Of a stretch of 64,000 nucleotides of DNA, positions 1 through 7,118 are shown piece after piece. The position numbers and the translations under genes are program-made. A model generated the notes under the pieces. It was not told the DNA's origin and searched no databases. It saw only the letters and a program-made list of their open reading frames with translations. This DNA comes from an uncultured Bacteroidia bacterium (GTDB lineage Bacteria; Bacteroidota; Bacteroidia; Bacteroidales; UBA932). The stretch covers positions 1 to 64,000 of the forward strand of contig CADANY010000009.1 of the NCBI GenBank assembly GCA_902789395.1, read 5' to 3'. How positions within the stretch are numbered: position 1 is the first letter of the stretch; the number at the start of each line of letters is the position of its first letter.

Positions 1-511
1 CCTCGGCTTCGATTATGCCGGATTCGACTTCTCGATGTTCTTCCAGGGCGTCGGCAAGCGCCAGTACTATTTCCCGAGCACCAACTGGGCATTCTGGGGA
101 CTTTATTCCCAGCCGATGCTGACCTACCTCCAGAAGGGTCTCTACGAGTCCGCATGGACCCCGGAGAACAAGGATGCCTATTTCCCGCGTCCGGTCGCCT
201 ACTACGCCTATACCTCCGGCGCTCCGCTTTACTATGCCAACACACGGTATCTCCAGAACGTAAGCTACCTCCGTCTGAAGAACCTCTCCGTCGGTTACAC
301 CATCCCGCAGAACCTGACCCGCAAGGCCGGCATCGACAAGGTCCGCGTCTACTTCACGGGTGAGAACCTCGCCTACTGGTCTCCTTTCAAGAAGTATTCA
401 GTCTATATTGATCCGGAGGCAGTCGCCGACAAGACTTCCGGATCTACCTACGAACGAGTCTGGATTCCTTGGAGCAAGACGCTTCTCTTCGGTATTGACA
501 TCACCTTCTAA
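1..511 (+). CDS. SusC/RagA-family TonB-dependent receptor, C-terminal end (partial)
   Basis: This is the last ~169 codons (reading from base 2) of an outer-membrane TonB-dependent transporter of the SusC/RagA type; the 5' part lies outside the window. The visible part alternates aromatic and polar residues like the last barrel strands. It contains the SusC-typical run YLRLKNLSVGYTIPQ followed by VRVYFTGENLAYWS and ends in an aromatic residue (GIDITF), the usual BAM-recognised C-terminus. The SusD-family lipoprotein begins 3 to 15 bases downstream, so the two form a nutrient-import pair that binds and moves glycans or peptides across the outer membrane. The substrate cannot be told from this fragment. 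Confidence 0.93.
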   Translation, partial: LGFDYAGFDFSMFFQGVGKRQYYFPSTNWAFWGLYSQPMLTYLQKGLYESAWTPENKDAYFPRPVAYYAYTSGAPLYYANTRYLQNVSYLRLKNLSVGYTIPQNLTRKAGIDKVRVYFTGENLAYWSPFKKYSVYIDPEAVADKTSGSTYERVWIPWSKTLLFGIDITF

Positions 512-513
512 TC

Positions 514-2278
514 ATGAATTGCAGTATGAAAAAATATCTGATTCTTTTTGCGGCCGTCCTTATCGGATTCTCCGCATGCGAAAGACTCCGGAGTCGGAGC
601 TCTCCCCGGACACCTACTTCAAGACGGCGACTGACCTCCAGCTCTTCACGAACTCCCTCTACGTCGACGTCATCTCCCACAGCGTCTATGCCGAGCAAAG
701 TGACCTCTTCATCCGGGACAATCCGGGAGAACTCATCCGCAACGGCAACATGCGAAACACTCCCGCTTCCGGCGGCGGCTGGTCCTGGACGACCCTCCGG
801 ACAATCAACGTCTGTCTCGAGTACATGGAGAAAAACTGCGAGGACAAGGAAGCCTATGACACCTATTCCGGTCTCTGCCGCTTCTTCCGCGCTTGGATCT
901 ATGCCGACAAGGTAGCCCGTTTCGGTGACGTTCCATGGCTCGATTACGTGCCCGGAAGCTCCGACGAGTCCCTCTACAAACCCCGCGACAGCCGTGAACT
1001 CGTCCTCACCCACATGATCGAGGATGCAGACTATGCCGCTGAGCACCTTCCGTCCGGCTATGGCGGAACGACCTACCGTGCCACCAAGTGGGCGGCCCTT
1101 GCCCTCAAGGCACGCTTCTGCCTCTTCGAGGGAACCTTCCGCAAATACCATGGAATCTCCCTCCAGGGACATGACGCCAACTACTACCTCCAGCAGGCTG
1201 CCGACGCCGCCCAGAAGATCATGACCCAGAGCCCTCACAAGCTCTTCACGACCGCGAATTCATCTTCGCAACCCGCTACGGCAACGACAACGCGTACTAT
1301 CACAACGGTACCGCTATGAACCTCATGAACTCCCAGGGACGTTATTCGATCACCAAGAAGGCGATCTGCTCTTACCTCATGGCTGACGGCTCCCGCTATA
1401 CCGATATCCCCGGTTGGGAAACCAAGATGTGGATCGAGGAAACCGTCAATCGTGACCCGCGCCTCGCCCAGACGATCCGTACTCCCGGTTACCAGAGAAT
1501 CGACGGCTCCGGAGCCTCCAAGAACTACAATTACTCCGGTCCGGTCCTCGGCCTCGACCTCCTCGTTCCGATTACCGGCTACCAGAACTCCAAGTATCTG
1601 ATGCCGATCACCAACACCCAGAACGACAAGTTCGACCAGTCGTACAACGACCTTCCGATCATCCGTCTCGCCGAAGTGTACCTCATCTACGCTGAAGCCA
1701 AGGCTGAACTCGGAACCCTGACCCAGGCCGACCTCGACAATTCCGTCAACAAGCTCCGCGACCGCGTCAACATGCCACACATGAACATGGCCCAGGCCAA
1801 CGCCAACCCGGATCCGTTCCTCTGCTCCGGCACCTGGGGCTTTACTAACGTCTCCGGCGCCAATAAGGGCGTTATCCTCGAGATCCGCCGCGAAAGGGGC
1901 GTCGAGATGGCCGAAGAGAGCCTCCGCTACAACGACCTTATCCGCTGGAAAGCCGGATACTGCATCAAGCAGCCAATGTACGGTCTCTACTTCCCTGCCC
2001 CGGGCGTCTATGACCTCGACCAGGACGGAAAGAACGACGTCGCCCTCTACACGGCCAGCCAGAGCAAGCCGGACAGCAAGACCGCAACCTATATCTGGCA
2101 GATCGGCAAGGACGTCTTCCTCTCCAACGGTGACAACGGCGGCTATATCGAGCCTTACCAGAACCTCGTCATCACCTTCGACGAGAACCGCGACTACTTC
2201 TACCCGGTTCCGATCAATGAACTCTCACTCAACCACGCGCTCACCCAGAACCCGGGTTGGGATGACATTGACAGATAA
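514..2278 (+). pseudogene. SusD/RagB-family lipoprotein with two apparent frame breaks
   Basis: This is the surface glycan-binding partner of the preceding SusC. The likely start is the ATG at 526 (MKKYLILF...), giving a lipoprotein signal that ends FSAC with Cys encoded at 577-579. The mature protein reads C-E-K-T-P-E-S-E-L-S-P only if one A is restored in the AAA run at 581-583. The middle segment, with SusD features such as AWIYADKVARFGDVPW and KWAALALKARFCLFEG, then runs in another frame to about 1253-1256. There a second single-base loss (ACCGCGAATTC; one extra G would give T-T-G-E-F-I-F-A-T-R-Y) moves reading into the frame used to the stop at 2276. That last part has the SusD C-terminal hallmarks RLAEVYLIYAEAKAELG, EIRRERGVEMAEE and FYPVPINELSLN. 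The coding pattern is otherwise intact, so sequencing or assembly errors are as likely as true inactivation. Confidence 0.9.
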
Positions 2279-2297
2279 GCAAGTACCCTCTTAACAA

Positions 2298-2337
2298 GAA
2301 TGAGCTGGCCGGAATCCGGTCAGCTCATTCTCTTTAT
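2298..2337. terminator. Terminator of the SusC/SusD operon
   Basis: A 15-bp stem with one G-T pair and an AAT loop occupies 2298-2330 (GAATGAGCTGGCCGG / CCGGTCAGCTCATTC). It is followed by TCTTTAT on the plus strand. It lies between converging genes, and the minus-strand side (TCTTGTT) is only mildly T-rich, so it mainly serves the SusD side but may work in both directions. Confidence 0.85.
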
Positions 2338-2349
2338 AAGGTTTAGATT

Positions 2350-3552
2350 TTAGAAGTTCAGTTTTACCATCTGCTCGATGCGGTGATTGGCAATCCAATG
2401 GGATTTCTCGAAAAGCCCGTGATCGCCGCGGGCACCTTCGCCGAAGCGGGCAGCTGTCATATTATACTCAAGAGAGATCGTAAGTTTGCCGAAATTCCAT
2501 GCAATCGTCGGGGTCATTCGGAAAGCCTCCGTGATGTTCGTCGCAGCAGCTGTATTGATCCAGATAGCGCGGGATCCGTCGTTAAGTCTCATCAGCTCAT
2601 CCGGCGTACCAAGCTGTTTCATATAACCGATCATGCCCAGCACCTGGAACTTCTTTCCGTACTGGAAGGAGATAAAGGACGCCCAGTCACGCATCGGGGT
2701 ATAGACATACCCGGCCTTGGCCTCACGGCTGATACCATAGCCGGAAAGGAGGTTCATATGCTCTCCGCCCTGGGCGAGGATGGTCTTCGCCTTGACCTGG
2801 AAAAGGCCCTTGGTATACTGTCCATACAGGAACGGGGAGACCATGGTAATCCGGTCTTCCATGAACCCGGGATACTGGTTTGTATGGGGCTTAAGGCTCA
2901 TCACATCGACACCGACCTTACCCATGAAACCGCCGTCCTTGTAGGTCAGGCCGAGATAGATCTCCGGGATCAGGCCATATTTCATATAGGCCTCCGTCTT
3001 TCCGGAAGGGCCGGTCGGGAGGTACTGCATGCCATAGATAAAGCCGCCGGTCATGCTCAGTTTCTCCGTCGCAGCATAGGTCAGCATCGCCTGCGGGCTG
3101 CGGTTGAACGGATTGAAGGGAGCCCCGGTCTCGAGATTCGTGATATGCGGCATGTCTGCGGCCATCGGATGCCACGCCTGGCCTACATTGAGGGAGAAGT
3201 CGTCCCAGGCGATCTTGACATACGCCTGACGCATACGAAGGACAGCCGTCGAGCCGTTCATGGAATAGAAGTCAGCCTCGATCGTACCGCCGATCTTGGT
3301 ATCGCCGTAATCGAAGCCGCTCAGATTGAGCCCCATACGGGTCGTAAGGGAGAGCATACGGAACATCGGCACCGCTTTCTCCAAATCTTTCGGCATGTAG
3401 AAATACAGGTCTTCAGTACCGGCATTGACCTCCCGGCTGTCGAAAACGGTATAGTTGCGGATGAACCCGTAAGGAGAGATCTTGGGCTCTGCAGCAAAAG
3501 CAGCGGCGGAAAGAAACGCCGCTGCAGAAATCATGGTGATAATTCTTTTCAT
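2350..3552 (-). CDS. Outer-membrane porin, DcaP-like
   Basis: A 400-residue protein with a clear signal peptide (MKRIITMISAAAFLSAAAFAA). The rest looks like a porin barrel: repeated amphipathic strands (for example RQAYVKIAWDDFSLNVGQAW and WIANHRIEQMVKLNF) and a C-terminal Phe. The start YGFIRNYTVFDSREV resembles DcaP-like and related trimeric porins. It probably passes small anions or carboxylates across the outer membrane. It is encoded 9 bases downstream of an SLC13 carboxylate symporter, so the two likely form an operon for outer- and inner-membrane uptake of the same substrate. Family assignment is by overall pattern; the substrate is inference. Confidence 0.75.
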   Translation of the reverse strand: MKRIITMISAAAFLSAAAFAAEPKISPYGFIRNYTVFDSREVNAGTEDLYFYMPKDLEKAVPMFRMLSLTTRMGLNLSGFDYGDTKIGGTIEADFYSMNGSTAVLRMRQAYVKIAWDDFSLNVGQAWHPMAADMPHITNLETGAPFNPFNRSPQAMLTYAATEKLSMTGGFIYGMQYLPTGPSGKTEAYMKYGLIPEIYLGLTYKDGGFMGKVGVDVMSLKPHTNQYPGFMEDRITMVSPFLYGQYTKGLFQVKAKTILAQGGEHMNLLSGYGISREAKAGYVYTPMRDWASFISFQYGKKFQVLGMIGYMKQLGTPDELMRLNDGSRAIWINTAAATNITEAFRMTPTIAWNFGKLTISLEYNMTAARFGEGARGDHGLFEKSHWIANHRIEQMVKLNF

Positions 3553-3561
3553 ATCAGAAAA

Positions 3562-5013
3562 TTAGGCCCCGAAGGGGAAAATTTTGGTAAGCCAGAAATA
3601 ACCGAGGACGAAACCGACGAAACCAATAATGATACCGACTTTGGCCATATCCTTGGTCTCGACCAGACCCGTCGAAGCAGCGATGGCATTCGGCGGCGTA
3701 GAAATCGGGAAAAGCATTGCGATCGAGGCGCAGACGGCAATGAAGGAAATCATAGCCTGGGTACCGCCGAGGGCAAGGAAACTTGCATTATTGGCGGCTG
3801 CGGGATCGGCCATACCTTCCGCGACAACGATCAGGATCGGGATCAGCAGGGCTGCCGTCGCACTGTTCGAAATAAAGTTCGACAGGAAGTAGCAGACGAG
3901 ACCGGCAACGATCAGAATCAGGACGACGCTCATCGAACCGAACGGAATCGCGTTGATCAGAACCTTCGCAAGACCGGTACCCTGGAGGCAGGTTCCGAGG
4001 GCGAAGCCGCCGGCAACGAGCCAGAGGACGCTCCAGTTGATCTCCTTGATGTCTTCCTTGGTAAAGATGCCGCAGGCCGTCAGGACACCCAGCGGAATCA
4101 GGGCGACGACGTTGGAGTTGATCTTGGTCCACTGCTCAGTTGCCCAAAGGAGGATCGTTCCCAGGAAGGTAATCCATACTACATAGGTCTTCCAGTCGGT
4201 TTTGCGCTTGTTCTCAGGGATTTCGAGGACGAGTTTCTTCGTCTTGAACGGGAAGAAAAGCTGGAGAAGGAGCCAGGCGACAAAGAGCATGATCAGCACA
4301 TACGGGACCATCCGGACGGCCCATTCCATGAAACTCACCTCGCACCCGGCCTCGGCCAGGAACTTGACAGCCGTAGCATTCGGAGGAGTTCCGATCGGGG
4401 TACCGATACCGCCGAGGTTCGCAGCGACCGGAATCGAGAGGGCCAGACCGATCTTGCCCTTGTCATCGGCCGGAAGAACGGCGAGGACCGGGGCCAGGAA
4501 GGCCAGCATCATCGCCGCCGTCGCGGTATTGGACATAAACATAGAGAAGATCGCAATAACGATCAGGAAACCCAGCAGGACGGTTTTCGGATTTGTTCCG
4601 AAGGGTTTCAGGAGGAAACGGGCCAGGGTCACGTCAAGACCGTATTTTTCGGCCATGATGGCGAGGACGAAACCGCCGAGGAAAAGCATGACGACCGGAT
4701 CCGCGAAAGCGGCCATAAGGCTCTTGTACCCGACAAGCTGCCCGAGTTCGGGCTTGCAGAAGAATCCGATACCCTTATCGGAAACGGTCAGCAGGGAAAT
4801 GACAATGACAAGGAGGGAGGTCGTCCAGTTCGGAATGATCTCGAAGATCCACATCAGCGCAGCGAAAACGAAAAGCGCGATAACCCGCTGCTGGACGACA
4901 GTGAGGGCCTCGATACCATAGAAACTGGTCGGAACGGCCCAAAGGAAGATTGTGACCAGCAGAACGATCGGCAGGAAGACACAATACTTCAAATTCAGTT
5001 TTTTGGTTGCCAT
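3562..5013 (-). CDS. SLC13/DASS sodium-coupled dicarboxylate or anion symporter
   Basis: A 483-residue inner-membrane carrier with about 11-12 hydrophobic segments. Both conserved family repeats are present: SNTATAA at residues 161-167 and SNSATAA at 382-388 (the SNT sodium- and substrate-binding motifs), plus the matching PIGTPPNA and PISTPPNA loops. DASS carriers move di- and tricarboxylates, sulfate or similar anions with Na+. Substrate specificity cannot be read from the sequence; C4-dicarboxylates such as succinate or fumarate are typical for this class. The gene is first in a two-gene unit with the porin and has its own promoter at 5071-5100. The start MATKKLNLKY is the only sensible one. 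Confidence 0.92.
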   Translation of the reverse strand: MATKKLNLKYCVFLPIVLLVTIFLWAVPTSFYGIEALTVVQQRVIALFVFAALMWIFEIIPNWTTSLLVIVISLLTVSDKGIGFFCKPELGQLVGYKSLMAAFADPVVMLFLGGFVLAIMAEKYGLDVTLARFLLKPFGTNPKTVLLGFLIVIAIFSMFMSNTATAAMMLAFLAPVLAVLPADDKGKIGLALSIPVAANLGGIGTPIGTPPNATAVKFLAEAGCEVSFMEWAVRMVPYVLIMLFVAWLLLQLFFPFKTKKLVLEIPENKRKTDWKTYVVWITFLGTILLWATEQWTKINSNVVALIPLGVLTACGIFTKEDIKEINWSVLWLVAGGFALGTCLQGTGLAKVLINAIPFGSMSVVLILIVAGLVCYFLSNFISNSATAALLIPILIVVAEGMADPAAANNASFLALGGTQAMISFIAVCASIAMLFPISTPPNAIAASTGLVETKDMAKVGIIIGFVGFVLGYFWLTKIFPFGA

Positions 5014-5041
5014 CAGTTATTGAATTTTTACTTACTTTCAA

Positions 5042-5071
5042 CAAAAAAGCGGTCCTTGTATCAAGGACCGC
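5042..5071 (-). terminator. Intrinsic terminator of gdhA
   Basis: A perfect 10-bp stem, GCGGTCCTTG / CAAGGACCGC (5049-5058 and 5062-5071), with a TAT/ATA loop. On the minus strand it is followed by TTTTTTGT, so it is a classical rho-independent terminator for gdhA. It sits just after the -7 element of the next gene's promoter. Confidence 0.9.
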
Positions 5072-5100
5072 AAATTTACTGAATTATTTGCAAATATCAA
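5071..5100 (-). promoter_or_regulatory. Bacteroidetes-type promoter for the SLC13-porin operon
   Basis: On the minus strand TTG (5098-5100), 19 bases, then TAAATTTG (5071-5078) fits the Bacteroidetes primary sigma consensus (TTTG, 19-21, TAnnTTTG). Transcription would start near 5064, inside the gdhA terminator hairpin, so the 5' leader of the transporter mRNA would carry most of that stem. Confidence 0.6.
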
Positions 5101-5117
5101 TTGAAATCCTCTACAAA

Positions 5118-6461
5118 TTAGATGATTCCCTGCTCAAGCATCGCGGTAGCGACCTTCATGAAGCCGGCGATGTTCGCGCCCTTGACATAGTCGACGGTAC
5201 CGTCCGGCTGGGTGCCGAACTTAACGCACTGCTCGTGAATAGATTTCATGATGAAGTGCAGCTTCTCGTCAACCTCTTTTGCATCCCAGGAGATATGCTC
5301 GGCGTTCTGGGTCATCTCAAGACCGGAGGTAGCGACGCCACCGGCGTTGACTGCCTTGCCCGGAGCGAAGAGGATACCATTGTGCTGGAAATAGTGGATC
5401 GCGCCCGGCTGGCAGCCCATATTGGACACCTCGCAGCAGCACCAGCAGCCGTTGGCGACAAGCTCTTTCGCATCATCCTCGGAAAGCTCATTCTGGAAAG
5501 CGCAAGGGAGAGCGATATCGACAGGAATCGACCAGGCCTTCTTGCCAGGGGTGAAGATCGCCTTGCCCGGGAACTTAACGGCCATATCCTCAACCTTGTT
5601 GCGGTTGGAAGCGCGCATTTCGAGCATGTAGTCGATCATATCCTTGGTAATGCCGTCCGGAATCGAGCAGACACCGTCCGGGCCGGAGATCGCGACGACC
5701 TTGGCACCGAGCTCGGTAGCCTTGGTAGCAGCGCCCCATGCGACGTTTCCGAAGCCGGAGAGGGCGACTTTCTTGCCCTTGATGTCCTTGCCGGCCTTCT
5801 GGAGAAGGTGCTGGGTAAAGTAGAGAGCGCCGAAGCCGGTCGCCTCCGGACGGAGGATCGAACCGCCCCAGGTGCCACCCTTGCCGGTCAGGACACCGGT
5901 ATTGTACTGGCGGGCCAGTTTCTTATACATTCCATAGAGGAAGCCGATCTCGCGGCCGCCGACGCCTACGTCGCCGGCAGGGATATCCTGATCCGGACCG
6001 ATGCAGTTCCAGAGCTCCAGCATGAAGGCCTGGCAGAAGCGCATGATCTCAGCATTGGACTTGCCTACGGGATCGAAATCGGATCCACCTTTCGCACCGC
6101 CCATCGGCAGGGTCGTGAGGGCATTCTTGAAGGTCTGCTCGAAGCCGAGGAATTTCAGCATCGAAGGGGTAACCGCCTTGTGGAAGCGGAGACCGCCCTT
6201 GTAGGGGCCGATGGCGCTGTTGAACTGGATACGGTAACCGGTATTGGTCTGGACCTTGCCCTGGTCATCGATCCACGTTACGCGGAACGTAAAGATACGA
6301 TCCGGTTCGACGAGACGCTCGACGATCTTTGCCGCCTCGAACTCAGGATGCTGGTTGTAGACATCCTCGATCGACTCAAGAACTTCCTGTACGGCCTGGA
6401 GGTACTCTTTCTCTCCAGGATACTTGGCCTGCAGACGGGCCATGATTTCTGTGGTTTTCAT
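5118..6461 (-). CDS. gdhA: NADP-specific glutamate dehydrogenase
   Basis: A 447-residue hexameric-type glutamate dehydrogenase that makes glutamate from 2-oxoglutarate, ammonia and NADPH, the main ammonia-assimilation route in many Bacteroidales. Visible motifs: GPYKGGLRFH with substrate Lys near 88, the catalytic PMGGAKGGSDFDP with Lys124, PAGDVGVGGREIGF, and the dinucleotide-binding stretch VALSGFGNVAWGAA. Length and motif order match the bacterial NADP enzyme. The gene stands alone: its terminator follows at 5042-5071 and the next upstream gene (OmpH) ends 45 bases away. No clear promoter consensus is visible in that gap. Confidence 0.97.
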   Translation of the reverse strand: MKTTEIMARLQAKYPGEKEYLQAVQEVLESIEDVYNQHPEFEAAKIVERLVEPDRIFTFRVTWIDDQGKVQTNTGYRIQFNSAIGPYKGGLRFHKAVTPSMLKFLGFEQTFKNALTTLPMGGAKGGSDFDPVGKSNAEIMRFCQAFMLELWNCIGPDQDIPAGDVGVGGREIGFLYGMYKKLARQYNTGVLTGKGGTWGGSILRPEATGFGALYFTQHLLQKAGKDIKGKKVALSGFGNVAWGAATKATELGAKVVAISGPDGVCSIPDGITKDMIDYMLEMRASNRNKVEDMAVKFPGKAIFTPGKKAWSIPVDIALPCAFQNELSEDDAKELVANGCWCCCEVSNMGCQPGAIHYFQHNGILFAPGKAVNAGGVATSGLEMTQNAEHISWDAKEVDEKLHFIMKSIHEQCVKFGTQPDGTVDYVKGANIAGFMKVATAMLEQGII

Positions 6462-6506
6462 TACAGTGATGGAATTGGTTATAATTTATAAGCAGTTATT
6501 GCTCAC

Positions 6507-7085
6507 TTATTTCTGAGGAGCTGCCTGGGGCTGCTGAGCCTGGGCCTGGGCCTGAAGCTCTTCCTGGAGGGACTGGAGGGTGCGGCCTTCCTTGATGCCG
6601 AGCACCTTGCGGGCGGCGGCGGTCAGGTCGACAGTCGTAGCCGGGTCGAAATAGACGGCGGAGCTGGTGTCAAAAAGGACGGTGATACCCTGCTCTTTCG
6701 CGAGCTTCTTGAGGGTCTCCTGGACCTTGTCATAGATCGGGGCCATCAGTTCGTTCTGCTTGGCCTGGATCTCCTGCTGGAAAGTCTGCTGATTCTCCTG
6801 GAGGCGCTGCTGGATGTCCATCAGTTCCTTCTCCTTAGCCTCTTTGATAGCCGGGGTCCATGAGCTCTGTTTCTGCTGATACTGATTGAGTTTGGTCTGA
6901 TACTCTTCATAGAAGCTCTGGAGCGTCTCATCGGCCTCTTTGCTGACAGCCTGAAGCGTAGCCCGGGCCTCGTCGGCCTCAGGAACGAGCTGGACAAGTT
7001 CGGTGAAATTGACATGCCCGATCTTCTGGGCGGATGCGGCGATGGTCATCAAGGCCATGGCGGCAATTGCGAAAATCTTTTTCAT
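6507..7085 (-). CDS. OmpH/Skp-family periplasmic chaperone
   Basis: A periplasmic holdase that carries unfolded outer-membrane proteins toward the BAM complex. I take the start at 7085 (MKKIFAIAAMALMTIAASA, a good Sec signal cut after ASA); an in-frame ATG at 7100 would only add MITTN. The mature part opens with KIGHVNFTELVQLVPE, typical of the family. A long charged helical arm follows (about residues 40-110, rich in Q, E and K). It ends in a Q/A-rich tail. The gene follows bamA by about 33 bases on the same strand, the usual arrangement, and both are probably co-transcribed. Confidence 0.92.
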   Translation of the reverse strand: MKKIFAIAAMALMTIAASAQKIGHVNFTELVQLVPEADEARATLQAVSKEADETLQSFYEEYQTKLNQYQQKQSSWTPAIKEAKEKELMDIQQRLQENQQTFQQEIQAKQNELMAPIYDKVQETLKKLAKEQGITVLFDTSSAVYFDPATTVDLTAAARKVLGIKEGRTLQSLQEELQAQAQAQQPQAAPQK

Positions 7086-7118
7086 ATTTGTGGTTATCAT
7101 TTAAATATTTACACTAAA

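Noticed and set aside
2383..5082. A very long open frame on the plus strand opposite the porin and symporter genes
   Set aside because: Its translation is rich in Arg, Asp, Gly and His with no domain or membrane segments, and the opposite strand has two clear genes. It is a mirror-image frame caused by GC-rich codon use.
5007..6491. Long plus-strand open frame opposite gdhA
   Set aside because: gdhA on the minus strand has all catalytic motifs, and the opposite frame has no recognisable features. The same reasoning applies to plus-strand frames over bamA, uppS/nadK, araM, GDPD and the phosphatase.
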